Source: Pleurotus djamor (taxonomy: Eukaryota; Basidiomycota; Agaricomycetes; Agaricales; Pleurotaceae). From it: DNA of 64,000 bases. Under the pieces are notes generated by a model. It was not told the origin of the DNA. It searched no databases and saw only the letters and a program-made list of their open reading frames with translations. Of the stretch, positions 12,623 through 25,179 are shown piece after piece. Numbering within the stretch: position 1 is the stretch's first letter; each line of letters opens with the position of its first letter. The translations under genes and the position numbers were made by a program. Location of the stretch: NCBI GenBank assembly GCA_029747585.1, contig JAPEVF010000050.1, positions 1-64,000 of the forward strand, given 5' to 3'.

Positions 12623-13994
12623 CTAGACGTTTACCACCTGCTGTTCGAACCAGTCCCAAAGTTTGCGGCCGAGTATGGGTTGCTCAGCGGTTGGATGCAT
12701 CCTACCAACGCGAGCCCAGGGTACAAGGTACTACGCATGATAGAAGATTTAGGCTGGATTCCTCCAGTAGGCGCTGTGGGAACACGAACCTTTCCCTTGA
12801 TTTCATCTCCATTCGCCAATGTGCCGCCCCAGAGCTGGGTTAAGGCCCCTTGAGGTGTGTCGTACGAGAGTTTATCCTAAATCCATCTTGTAAGTATTTA
12901 TCATTACTGCGCACTGTTGCACGTACAAAGATAGCATGCATCGTCTTGCTCATCGTCCTTTGTAGGTCAGACTTGACGAGTCCTGGACGGTATGATCAGC
13001 ACACGAACTCCCGAGATCGAGACCAGAAAAGGCTACCTGGATTTATACCAGCAGAAATGATGCCTTGGCTTTCATACCGACGATGAAGCTCAATGGCAAA
13101 CACAAGATTGGCCTATCCATGATGTTAGAATATATATGGACTTCAAGGCAGCGCAAACGCCCTCACAAGTTTACTTTGGCCATACATGTAATTGTTGCCC
13201 TTCTTCCGACGAAGTGGGCCATCTTTGAATGTATCGAAATCAAAGCTGTTGGTACTTGTGATCGCGACGGAGGATGTGGTCATGACGCGCGACGGAACGC
13301 CTGTCTGCTTTGCGGTGGATATGAGGATTGGCAGAAGGAGCTTGGTAAAGTAAAAGTGGCCGAGCGCGTTCGTCCCGACTTGAAGGTCGTATCCATCGGC
13401 GGTGGTTTGCTCGATGGGAGGATTCATGACGCCACTTGATGGGCATGAGTCCAAACCATGGAATCAGGAACATGGTTGTCATACTCACCCATTATTGAAC
13501 AAGACATGCAGTTGCGTCTCTTTGCTATAATACGCATCAAGTCATAGAAGGTTAGAGTAATGAATGCGGACATGAACCGTTCACATACCTCATGAACTCC
13601 TCCACGGCTCTCTTGATCGCCTTCAGGTTCGCAAGATCGACTTGAAGAAAGTACGCCTCTCTTCCGGTGAGAGCCTTGAGATCGCGTATAGCCGCCGCCG
13701 ACTTGTCTGCACTTCGCGCAGCGATATAGACCGTGGCACCATGCGAAAGCAATGCCTTGGTACGAAAGTGAACAATGTCAGACTAGCGAAGACCGAAGGT
13801 CAAGTCTGTCTTTACCTTCGCAGTTTCTTTCCCTATTCCAGTGTTTGCACCGGTCACGATTATAACCTAAAAGTGGATACCTCGGTCAGTGACGCCATCA
13901 TTCAAGGGCTCCGCGGAACACTCACCTTCCCCGTCAGATCGGGTATCTGGTCAACGGAGAATTTGGACTTGGGTGGGAACGCCGTTTGCATCAT
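12623..13994 (-). CDS. Short-chain dehydrogenase/reductase 3
   Basis: Start [20 protein letters not shown] at 13994, then [97 protein letters not shown] and the YxxxK site MYGQSK. It ends [18 protein letters not shown] and [10 protein letters not shown], stop 12623-12625. The intron positions I can read (after the glycine loop, after VEEFMR, after LFNNG, after QSK) match SDR1 and SDR2, which points to tandem duplication of an already spliced gene. NAD(P)-dependent oxidoreductase; substrate unknown. Confidence 0.87.
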
Positions 13995-15322
13995 CTTGCT
14001 TGACCTATTTGGGGCGTTCTTCAGGGCTTGGAGCTAGGCAGGTGGTATGGATAGGTGTCTGAGCTTTCCAAAGCTTTGCTCAGGATGATTTCGGGAGACT
14101 TATGATGGTGAAAACGACAAATTTTGAGGTCGTCTTTTATATCGCGACCTCTCGCATAATGCATGAGACTGCCGGGCGGACGCGCATTTTTTGCTGGCAT
14201 TGACGCGAGCTGCGGCGAAGCCAAAAAAGCTACCTTGTACGCCTTGAAGGGATGTCCGAGTCGGAGGGACCCTGAAGTCCTGACGGCAGGAGGTGTCGAT
14301 GAGGGGCTAGGAGTGATTGAACCAAGTGAGGGCAAAATGTTATGCATTATGCATTATGGCTCGCTCTTCAGCAATAACGATGATTGTACCCGGAGATCAA
14401 TGGAGGCTTTATCACGCTCTCAAGCACCTGTATCCGCGCTGACTCCATATCAAGTCAATATCAAGTACTCGCTAAGCCGAGTCGGTGTTACTAACCGTAG
14501 AATAGAGTACGCAATGATGCTTGGATTCTAGCCTCTGCAAGCCCTCGACCACTCAAGGTCTCGCTTCATGCTTGTCTTGAAGCATCACCTCAGTAGTCAT
14601 GTCAAACATTTGACGCTGCGTACACGGTCGGACCCATCTCATTGAGGTCGGACCCTGAGCCATATCACACAGCGGTCTTCTTGATGACATTTACTTCTTT
14701 CGGTGGGAAAGCAAGCCTTCGCTTTTCCACTTACATCTTGAGTCCTGCGAACTTGTGCTACGCAGCACGAGGCTCCTAATACTCCTATTGCAATGCAGAT
14801 CCCAGTGTCCTTCCTATCCATCAGAAGGTGATACACGCCCCCTCGATCCGAGCCCTCCATCGAGCTGCGTGCTACTGTCGTCACAAGGAGCGCGTCCGTA
14901 ATTTTTCCAACCGAACTTGACCCGCCCGGACATCCGTTCTTGAACAATTCTTAGACGCACCACATGAACGGGTTCAGCTACCTGGAGAGGGGGATCGAGT
15001 CCCGTCGAAGTTCATTTGCTGACTTGTAAGTTTCACAGTGACATCAATGCGAACAGTTTCCAACTTCGAAAGAAACCGCAGCCTTCGACCGTTGCTCGAT
15101 GGTCTCCTATCGCTGTCTGGCGGTGTAGAATGAATACACCACCTGATGCCGCCATCACCCGTGGCGGATGCAGCATGGTGTGGAGAAGACTTCTCTTCCG
15201 CGCGATGTCGACACCCTACGTTTCAATAGGAGAGGCGATATATTCCTTTTCCGTCGATGGTGAGCCAGAGTAGTCACATCGAAGAAACAGTCGAAGGGTC
15301 ACAAAGGCGAGGTCACCAAAGG
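13995..15322. other. Long intergenic stretch; no gene seen
   Basis: About 1.3 kb between the divergent SDR3 and CON-6 genes. ORFs at 14021-14347 (minus), 14163-14531 (plus) and 14639-14947 (minus) have no recognisable domain or splice partners. No tRNA or clear repeat. Long enough to hold a promoter plus a non-coding transcript, but nothing shows one. Confidence 0.45.
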
Positions 15323-15329
15323 TATAAAA
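15323..15329 (+). promoter_or_regulatory. TATA box of the CON-6 gene
   Basis: TATAAAA within ggtataaaacctg, 94 bp upstream of the CON-6 ATG (15417), leaving room for a short leader. A good TATA is expected for a strongly induced gene such as con-6. No transcription start data. Confidence 0.5.
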
Positions 15330-15416
15330 CCTGCATGGATATGAGCAAATAGTCGTCAGCTTTCCGACTCCAACGTTACTGCACACTCATCTTCTTCACC
15401 AAATCTCTAATCAATC

Positions 15417-15827
15417 ATGTCTGACTTGCACTTGGGTACGTCTCTAGTCACTCCCGACGATTCTCAACGTTGACCGTGTCTTTGTTCGCAGAGGGAAAGA
15501 ACCCCAACAACGTTATCGGTGGCTACAAGGCCGCTATTAACAACCCCAACAACTCTGAAGATATCAGAGACGAAGCCCGTCACAACCTCGAGAGGGCACA
15601 AGAGACTTACGCCGAAAACGGCGTCGAGACCGGCCAGACTGGCAGCGATAGCAGCCAAGGCAAGAACATGGGCAACTTCGTCGGCGGCCACAAAGCCAAT
15701 CTCAAGAGTAAGTCTATAGTTCATCCATTCTTCTCTTGCTAACTCTCGTCCGATTGCAGACCCAAACACGTCTGAGGAGTCGAAGCAACACTCCGAGCAA
15801 GTTTTGAAAGAGCACGACGCCATGTAA
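15417..15827 (+). CDS. con-6: Conidiation-specific protein 6 (CON-6) family protein
   Basis: Three exons (15417-15435, 15492-15707, 15760-15827) give a 100-residue hydrophilic protein. It holds two CON-6 repeats: KNPNNVIGGYKAAINNPN followed by SEDIRDEARHNLE, and NMGNFVGGHKANLKNPN followed by TSEESKQHSEQVL. It ends KEHDAM. CON-6 was described as a small cytosolic protein abundant in Neurospora conidia; its molecular function is unknown and it is seen as stress or spore associated. It sits between two dehydrogenase loci and is preceded by a TATA box. Confidence 0.88.
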
Positions 15828-16120
15828 ACATGCAATTTATTAGATAGCCCTACTATAATTGCGCACTGTCACGTATTCTATCTTCAACAAATGGTTCTTA
15901 TACTCCGTCCTTATGCTACATGAACGAACATTTCCTGAATGTTGCCCCTATCTCCCAAGATTACAGGGTTTGTCCGACTCGGAGGCGCACACGTACTCGC
16001 TCGTAGACGCGTATCCGTTCGGCATTCCTGGCTCATTACTTCCAGGTCTATGTATATAGCCCCGACCGGCGCGATGGAATCGATATCGACGGCGCCCAAG
16101 CCCAGCACAGAATTGTCAAG

Positions 16121-17473
16121 ATGCTGCGAACAATGTTCCCTCCAAAGTCCAAGTTTTCCACAGACCAGATACCTGATTTATCTGGAAAGGTTTGTCACAG
16201 AATTTGTGCCTATTTCGCTCGAGAAATTTCCAATCTGATGTCCGCACCTTGCAGGTTGTCATTGTGACTGGGGCCAGCAGCGGTATTGGCAAAGAGACAG
16301 CCAGGGTGTGTACATCGCCGCATCTCTGCTTGGACGTCTCCAGATTTTGTGCAGGTCCTTCTCATCCATGGAGCGAAGGTATACATCGCCACTCGCAACG
16401 CGCAAAAATCCGCCGAGGCGATTCGTGACCTCAAAGCCCAAACAGGCAAGCAGGCTCATTTTCTGCAACTCGACCTCGCGAATTTGAAAGGAATCAAGAA
16501 GGCTGTTGAAGAGTTCTTGAGGTCAGCGTCATTCTGACTCACTCGCTAAGTATCGCAAAGGCCTGACTTACNTTTTTTTTAGCAAGGAGACGCAATTACA
16601 TATCTTGTTCAATAATGGGCGAGTCGTTTTCTTTCGTTCTTCGACTTGTTCGTTGAACTCTGTGAAAGTGGTGTTATGCGACCGCCGTTCGATCAGGTCA
16701 CTGCGGACGGATATGACCTACAAGTCGGCACGAACGCACTTGGGCACTTCTATTTCACAAAGCTTCTCCTCCCAACTCTCGTTGCCACGGCTGAGCAAAC
16801 CGGCGTGCCCTCTCGCGTCATGAACACGACCTCCAGTGCGGTCTATGAAGCATTTTCATTCGACTTCACCACTTTCAAAGACGGTCCGCAACGTCGCAAG
16901 AAAGACGTATGGTTCATGTATTGTCAGAGTAAATTTGTGAGTCCATCTTCCGTCGATATGGTACCAAACCTGTAAGCGTAACGTATACAGGCCAATCTCG
17001 TCTTCGCCATAGAGTTGAACCGTAGGTACGGCAAGAAAGGTATCGTTTCTGCCGGAATTGATCCAGGTTAGCTGCGACTGCCATCCCTCATAGCGTCTGA
17101 AAACTCACCTTTCCTAGGCCTCATCAAGACGGATTTGCAAAGAACGTTTGGTACAGCGTTACGTACTGTCTTCGTGCGCTTCCCTTTCAAATGAAAAGAT
17201 CCCGATCTGACACTGAAAGCTAGGATATGTTGGCCCATGACGTATCGAAAGGTGCACTCAGCCAGCTGTGGGGTGGCACTATCGCAGACGAGAATGCGAT
17301 CAAAGGACAGGTCTGTAGCATCACTTTTCCTCGTCCGCCCTGAAATTCATCGATCGATTGGCCAGTTTATTGTGCCCTGGGCTCGCGTTTCAAAGATGCA
17401 CCGGACTTCTGAGAACCCCGAATTGGGGCAGAAGCTTTGGGAGTGGTTCGAAAGCCAAGTGGTTGAGGTTTAG
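16121..17473 (+). CDS. Short-chain dehydrogenase/reductase 4
   Basis: Fourth paralogue, opposite strand to the other three. Start [128 protein letters not shown]; active-site [68 protein letters not shown] and ESQVVEV with stop 17471-17473. The intron after LFNNG starts with GC (gcgagt) instead of GT. One N lies in an intron (16572). The catalytic residues are present. Start chosen because it aligns with the starts of SDR2 and SDR3. Confidence 0.87.
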
Positions 17474-17855
17474 GCGCCGCATACGCATTTACCTTTTTTT
17501 ATGATTGGATATCTTATACCCTTCTCATACATATTTGACGAGATTTCTCGGCAGACTGAGGGATGATCGATGAAGCTATGACGCTAAGGCCAGCATTCCG
17601 AAAAAAAAACGAACACAAAGGCCCTATCTTGGGAAAGGAGACGTCTCCTATGTGATGATTGGAGGTGGAACTGCGCGTAGGCGTGGCGTCCCCGTCGATT
17701 TGCGCGTCGGTCAGTGAAAGTGAAAGTGTGCGATGAGAATTCTCTAATGGGAAAACTTGACAGAAAGTCATTAATTAAGCGAGAAAGGGCGCGGTGGGAA
17801 AACAGATACGATAACTAGTCCGACAACGCCAACCTGGCACAGGGATAGTCGATGT
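17474..17855. other. 3' spacer between convergent SDR4 and Alba genes
   Basis: About 380 bp. Contains T-rich (17490-17510) and A-rich (17599-17608) runs that could serve 3'-end formation for the two converging genes. No supported ORF. Confidence 0.5.
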
Positions 17856-18789
17856 TCAGTCGATGTCCATTTGGCGGTCTGACGGGGCATCTACGATGTC
17901 GTCCTTATCCGCGGAGCTGGAAGCCGTAGCAGCCTTTTTCTCCCTCTTTTTGGCGCGTGCTTTAGCCGATTTCGATTGGACGCGTTTCGCGGGAGGTTGG
18001 TAGCTGAGTCGCGGTGAGTGTGTGTACGCCGAACCTGACCGAACGATGACGAAGAACTTACCTTGCACCCTGTTCCGCAAGTTGAGGCAGAGGTTCCGTG
18101 GAAAGCGTAACCACCATGTACGGGGTTTGTGTTTGCTTCAGGCTGGTCGCGAGATGATTAAACGAGGGATTGTCATTGAAGGCCACTCACTAATTTTTGC
18201 CTTCAAGGGCTTTCAGAATGTTCTGTGACCGCTCGGCTTCAACGACATCAGGATTATGCTCCTTGACTGGCAATGAAGAACCACCATTAGGAAGCTGAGA
18301 GTTATCTATCGACCCAATTTGGTTGTATTGATGGAGGCCTATGAAACGCGTGGATTTGCGTATCTCTAGGAGCTTGATATATTCGCGCTTGATGATCTCA
18401 ACGACAGTGATGAGTTTTGGGGTAATCTCAGTGATTTTCGGTATCGAGGCAGTGGTCGACCCTTCGGTAGTTTGTGGTACATCGCTGTCGGGATTCGGCT
18501 TCGCAGTCTTTTGTTCATGGGCGTCCACCTCGTCGACGTTCGTGCCAGTGCGTAGAATCTTTTGCGCGACTGGTGGGGGTAATGTGTGGAGAACCAGAAC
18601 TTTCCCTATTTCATCAACATCCTTCCTGAGTCTGTTAGGGTTCACTCGTTTCATGAACGAAATCGTGCACACCTCAAAGTATTTTAGTGAAAAGGAAACA
18701 AGACATTTCAGTTTTGCCTGACTCGTGATACGCAAGTAGTGAGGAGATTTGGGCAATTCATTACTGGTGGTCGTGTTTGTGGTCGTCAT
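17856..18789 (-). CDS. Alba-domain protein (Rpp25/Pop6-like, RNase P/MRP)
   Basis: Start MTTTNTTTSNELPKSPHYLR at 18789. The Alba fold is recognisable in YLRITSQAKLKCLVSFSLKY, VLVLHTLPPPVAQKI, the helix TVVEIIKREYIKLLE and GLHQYNQIGSID. Two 3' introns join LKALEGKN to YLKQTQTPYMVVTLSTEPL and then to SYQPPAKRVQSKSAKA, followed by a Lys/Arg-rich tail (KKREKKAA) and the acidic end DRQMDID; stop 17856-17858. An intron within or after KYFE is likely. Alba proteins of this type bind RNA in RNase P/MRP or act on chromatin/mRNA; which of these applies cannot be settled here. Divergent from the TMEM242-like gene with only 67 bp between start codons. Confidence 0.7.
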
Positions 18790-18856
18790 TGAAACTCTGG
18801 GCGCCTGAAAACACCTTTGCCTTTCTTCCTCATCCTCTCTGACGCCGACACAAACA
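18790..18856. promoter_or_regulatory. 67-bp bidirectional promoter (Alba / TMEM242-like)
   Basis: The two ATGs (18789 minus, 18857 plus) face apart with 67 bp between them. Both 5' UTRs and a shared core promoter must overlap this stretch unless transcripts start inside the opposite gene. A short pyrimidine-rich run is present (18815-18840). Confidence 0.5.
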
Positions 18857-19707
18857 ATGGGGGATGTGGACGACGCGCAAGTGCGCAGAAAAAGGCTCCA
18901 GTTATTTCTTGTAAGGTTTGAAGATACTTTTCTCTATCTCAATGGCGTGAGCTCATGCCTTTTCTAGGTCGTATCTGCCGGGGCCGCTACTCTCAGTTTC
19001 GGAATACCACTCGTTTATCTGCTTCGGAAGAGAGCTGGGACCACACTTCTGCATGAAACAGTGAATGCACCTCCGAGACGTGCAGTGGCTTCGACAATAC
19101 CGTCAATCCGACGTGTTGCACCGGCGTCAACTTCGGCCGTACCGAGTTCTTCTACAATACCTATCGCGAAACCTGTTGAAACGTCCGTGTCGAGTACGGC
19201 GTCCCCTCCTCCTGCAGAGGATGACTTCAACGGTGCACTGTACTCGGCCAAGGCTTTTGGAATAGCCACGTTGATGGTCTGTACCGGAGCAGTCGCCACA
19301 GTCGTTGGGGTGAAGGCATGGTTAGGCGTTAAAACGGTATGTTGATACACCAATCCCAAGACGCTCTCTACATTCAGTGACACCTGGTGTAGACAGAAGA
19401 ATTTGCATGTCGGATGCGCGATATTGTACTCGAGAAACTTCCGTCCCTCTCTGAACGCATACATCGATCGCTAGAGCCCCACGACCACCCCGACGCCCCT
19501 CAGGTAGACCCCACGCAAGCAAATAGTCTGGCGAACGAAGCTGCGAATTGGAACTGGCCAGATGCCGAGCAACGGCTCAGGACAGCTTATGATAAAGATG
19601 GGATTGGGGCTTGGGGAGAAGCAGCCTTGCAAGAACTCGAAGCCGAGGGGAGACTTGAACGGGAGAAACGGTTTGGCCCAAGTACTCCAACGAGTAAGGG
19701 AATTTAG
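18857..19707 (+). CDS. TMEM242-like mitochondrial membrane protein
   Basis: Three exons (18857-18910, 18968-19336, 19393-19707), 245 residues. TM1 is LFLVVSAGAATLSFGIPLVY near the N-terminus; a Ser/Pro-rich spacer follows; TM2 is in GIATLMVCTGAVATVVGVKA, then WLGVKTTEEFACRMRDIV. The pair of helices plus the W-x-G-V-x-(S/T)-x-x-(D/E)-F motif matches TMEM242, an inner-membrane protein that helps assemble the c-ring of ATP synthase. The C-terminal about 70 hydrophilic residues (ending PSTPTSKGI) are longer than in animals. Function inferred from the family. Confidence 0.65.
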
Positions 19708-20558
19708 CTCTGCAATGTATCCTCGATCTGGCCACCACCTACACACTTCCACTGCCATCCCCAACCTCCATTACGTGACTCGCACATATACTCTAATATA
19801 CCTGAACTTGGTATGCCTTTTCACGTTTTATTGTCTCAGATGACATTAGTCGCTTGCAGTCTCTTCCGTGAGATATTTCCGCCGCTCATACCAGCCTATA
19901 CCCTCCTATACCCTGGGAGCAAAACCGGACTTTCGCAAACTGCGCTACCGCCCAAACCCTTATATTATCACCCCTTGCAACTTTGCCCCATGACGAAACT
20001 TATTTGGCTACTCAAGTTCGCTTGCTCCTTCGTCTTAGGATCCGCCATGTCTTTGCACTGGATAAAATCTCCTTTCATTGACCCACCATCGCCGCTACTT
20101 CGCTTATTTTGGTGGGTCTACTTCTCTTCACAAGCCCCAAGACCAAGTATTGACTTGTCATACTTACAGTGCACGTAGCAGCTATTTACAGGGTCCGGTT
20201 TTACTCTTTGCTTACCCCGGATATCAATCGTCCAATAGGCACTCCACGTCGGCGACCCGATTGAGAGCATGGCCTTGTGGCCAATGATATCGAGAGCTCC
20301 CCATCAAAACGAATGCGCCCGTAAGTCTGAGCTCCCTCGAATGTGGTAGATCTACGTTGATCTACGTTTGACGCTTGGGTCGCCGTTGATGTGAATGATC
20401 GCGTCGACCTAATTTCTGATGAGAACATGAGGGCTTACCTCCAAAAACAACAATATGTCTTATTTGCCGATTATCCCCTCTGACGAGCGTCCCATATAAG
20501 CTCCAAGGCATCACTTGTGTTGTGTTCTCGCTTCTCTTTTCCCCACAGTGCTGGCTCC
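19708..20558. other. Intergenic; no gene seen
   Basis: About 850 bp before the GPCR. ORFs at 19813-20178 and 20078-20287 overlap each other and show no domain. The end (20520-20550, pyrimidine-rich, ending ccccacag) could be an intron 3' end within the GPCR 5' UTR. Confidence 0.45.
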
Positions 20559-22002
20559 ATGGGACTTCCGAGGTTCACACTCGTTCTGTCAATTCTCAAC
20601 TTCATCGGAAGCACGTCTTCTGCTCTGGGTTCAGGCTTGATTCTGTTGTGCTATGTCCTCATCCCTCCTTCCCGTCATTTCCGGCACATTTTGATTATCA
20701 ACTTGGCTATAGCCGGTGAGTGCAAATGCAGCATCAGGTTGCCTACGTAGTTCTGACCGCCTTTCTGTCAGACTTTTTGAATGCGACCAATCTGGCCGCT
20801 TCTGGGTCATTGATCCTCATCAGACAACGTCCGTTAGGGCCAGGACCTGCTTGTGTGTTCAATGGTTTCCTCGGCCAAATCACTGTACAGGTCAAGAAAC
20901 CCCTCCCCCCGCCATTTGAAAAGCTCATTCACTCATGGTATACAGGCCACTGACACGTCTATCCTTGCCATCACCTTGATCACGGTGTATACAATTACGA
21001 GGACATCCACCTCCCGCATGATCCAGGCCGAATGGTCAAGGAAGGCAATCCTCATTACCTCCCTGTCGATATGGCTCCTACCTACCATCACAAGTAAGTC
21101 GCTTCGGTCACCGATTGGACCACACGCTGACTCCTCGCCAAGGCTTCCTCGCATTGGGCAAAGGATGGTATGGNCCAGTTCGNACTGGTACGTCCTTTAG
21201 GAAGGTGTGTATGACATTAACATTGATGGACGTGGTACCCTAGGTGCTGGCTTATCGACAAACCGGCTTATTCCCGCTACGTCTTGACGCATGGTTGGCG
21301 ATTCCTATTTATCTTCATTGAGGTAGGCGTTATTCGGTCAAATATCTGTGACCCCTACTGAAGCTCCATAGATTGGTCTATCCATTTATCTTGTATGTCC
21401 GCATCCCACGCGTGAACGGAGGATGGTGCTGACACATGATCTAGCACTTCTATTTGAAGAGACACTTCAGGGCGTTACAGGTTCCGATTGTCTCGACGCA
21501 TCCTACCAATCCTCCTACTTTCGTGAGCATGATGTTCCGAAGAGGATCGCCGGTATCTTCTGAAGACCTGGAACCACACGGGAAGGTTCAGTCCAGCCAT
21601 CCCCCACCGGGGACTGCCAATCTGGATTTTGAAATACCAAAGAACGACTTCCTCAGTGCTGATACGCTGACAGACAAACCAGCACAAGTCGTCGTCAACG
21701 CTTCCCCTCCTATTCAAGCTAGGCCGCAAGTCCAAACATACACGACTATTCACGAGCATCCAAGATACAAGGCAATTCAGCGAATCCTCCTTCTGAACGC
21801 GTATCCTTTCTTCTACATCTTACTGTGGATGCCCGGTCTGGCCAACCGACTGATCGAAGCTTCCGGTCATAAATCGAAGGTGACACAGATCATGCAAGCT
21901 TCGACGCAGTTCGTTGGTCTTGCTAATGCTTTGACTTACGGATGGAATGAACGTGTTGCCCGCGAGGTCAAGCTGAAGTACAGGCGCAGGGACAGAGTTT
22001 AA
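20559..22002 (+). CDS. Git3/cAMP-receptor-like G-protein-coupled receptor
   Basis: Seven helices across several exons: TM1 from NFIGSTSSALGSGLILLCYV; TM2 IINLAIA joined over an intron to DFLNATNLAAS; TM3 ATDTSILAITLITVYTI; TM4 ILITSLSIWLLPTIT; an extracellular GPV.TG..WCWL; TM5 LFIFIEIGLSIYLHFYL; a third cytoplasmic loop of about 120 residues; TM6 LNAYPFFYILLWMPGLANRL; TM7 ASTQFVGLANALTYGWNE. The AYP...LLW.PG.ANRL segment is typical of fungal Git3-type nutrient receptors that feed Gpa2/cAMP signalling. Start at 20559, stop 22000-22002. Two Ns near 21174/21183 do not affect the assignment. Ligand unknown. Confidence 0.85.
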
Positions 22003-22383
22003 ACCGCCGTTAGCTCTTGTATATATTATACTTATTTATATGTCCACATTGCTGTGCCCCTTTGGGGTACGGTACATACGAACACCTCGGCCGTTGTAAC
22101 TTACACATGGGCATACTTGCTTGTCACTTGTAAACTAATTTCAGGGGAAACAGGCGTCAACGCGTCAACCGGTCAAACTTCTCGGTTCCGCCTGCGTCAA
22201 ATCACTGAGACCAAACGCAGCTGGTTTGCTTCGAAGAGGGTGAGCCCATCACAATCTGAAGCGTCTACCCCCGACGCTGATGTTATTCTCGCCGACAGTT
22301 GAGCGTCGCCGGACTGAGAGTTTCTTCATCCGAGGTTGAACGTTGATGCTAAACCCGCCACACGCCGATCAATAACCTCTGTC
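22003..22383. other. Intergenic between convergent GPCR and ferrochelatase
   Basis: About 380 bp. A weak plus-strand ORF (22054-22302) has no domain support. A/T-rich 3' UTR-like sequence at 22016-22040. Confidence 0.45.
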
Positions 22384-23704
<1,321 letters not shown>

Positions 23705-23982
23705 GACCTGCAACGTAGATGAAGGAGAGAAGAAAGAAGGAGAGGCGAGGTTGCGTGGTTCAGTGTGAGCGTCGTCATCCTAGTCTTCGATTGAACGCGG
23801 TCTCTCTCGCTCACGTGGGAATTCCGAGGCCGGGAATCGAACCGATTTGATTGGCGGACGCAACACTTCTCACGACAGGGGACAGGAGACATACGTGGAC
23901 GCGGTAAGATTGGGATCTAGTAAGTCAAGCAAAGAGGTAAGTAGGCGATATAAATACAAGTGTAATCGTAGGAGAAAGTTAA

Positions 23983-25060
23983 CTATAATTTAGACAAAGG
24001 ATCCTTCCGCGTATACGGTGGAGGTGCATCGAAGTAATCGTCTAGAGGACTCAGCAGGTGGGTCTCGCTACAACACCAGTCCCTCCCACACGGGTGAGCT
24101 GGTGCCGATGGTCGTGTCGAACCGTACCCGGTATCGACGTCAAATGTTTGGCCCAGAGAACCTGAGCATGGAATGAACTGGAGATTGACGGGTCGATTGT
24201 TTCTGGATGGATATAGCACATCGTAGACACTAGACAAAGGAGGCATAGAGCCCTGCGGAATAGTTGCGTTATGTGGGCTTAAAGTGTGCGGATAGGATGC
24301 TGCCGGGTCCTTTACCACCAAAAATTAATAGGTCTTTCCCCATGGATCTGTAATTATACGCACTTCTTGCTGTCTGGCGACACAGAACTGACAGGAGCAC
24401 CCTGGAACTGCTATGGTTTCGCTTAGAAGCTGCTCCCACCCATGACCTCGCCGGCGACTATCAGCCCAGGTACCACGATCGGCACGGTCGAGCTGGTAGA
24501 AATGGCTAGAATGAGCATCGACTACAGCCTGCTCAACAAACATGCATCACATTACCTGTGGCTCAGGATATGGGTGATCTTCCGATTTGGTTTTGACCGT
24601 TCGACACAACCACGGTCGCTTGATAGCGGACCTAAGTTTCTTGAGATTATTGCAGGTGATGAAATTCATGGGCATCGGTGTCGAACAAGTAGGTTTCCCG
24701 AAAGTTTCCTACCTTATGAATGCCCCCCAGAGGGGCGCAAAGGTTTAGGAGGATAACTTGAATTTGGAGTCATTGGAGCCGCTCCGGTGACAAGCGCACT
24801 CGCAGTGTACTTGACAACAGATGATCGGCCAGAACTTACGAGGGAAAGGAGTTCTGAAGACCCGAGGCAAGCTCAAAGTTTCTCGACATGTCAAACAAAA
24901 CACAAGTAGAACGCATCGGCGATGACGGCCACGCGCATGTCGTCACCGTCGTCGAAGCGGGAGGGAACTTGCACCCCCTTAACAATCGTGGTCTGGAAAT
25001 CTCCGGAGTGGAGACACCATGAGGCCGATGAAGAATTACCCATTCGCGTTGGTTTACGAA
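23983..25060 (-). CDS. Unrecognised spliced gene, hypothetical protein
   Basis: A chain of open pieces with plausible GT-AG borders runs leftwards: a piece containing SASWCLHSGDFQTTIVKG and RFDDGDDMRVAVIADAF (about 25035-24905); VVKYTASALVTGAAPMTP (about 24810-24740); KLRSAIKRPWLCRTVKTK with SEDHPYPEPQ (about 24640-24557); a piece with VPGCSCQFCVARQQEVR and DPWGKTY; and a last exon with YPHTLSPHNATIPQG, a Cys-rich segment (HPCGRDWCCSETH) and a PPPY motif, stop 23983-23985. No family is recognised and the start is not fixed. Amino-acid use looks coding, but the model is my own splice guess. Confidence 0.35.
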
Positions 25061-25179
25061 AGTAAAATACATTGTTAGAAAAGTATCCTAAGTAAATGAA
25101 CATCGAACATACATGTATGAGACTAGAAAACATAACTTCAACCAAGAGTCGTTGAACAAAGTTGCGCTCATCCCGTCAC

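Noticed and set aside
14021..14947. Three unrelated ORFs (about 100-120 residues) in the long gap before CON-6
   Set aside because: They overlap on opposite strands, lack splice or domain support and do not resemble any neighbour.
24442..24756. 104-residue plus-strand ORF in the 24-kb region
   Set aside because: It competes with the minus-strand spliced model, which has more coding-like composition and plausible splice sites; no domain found.
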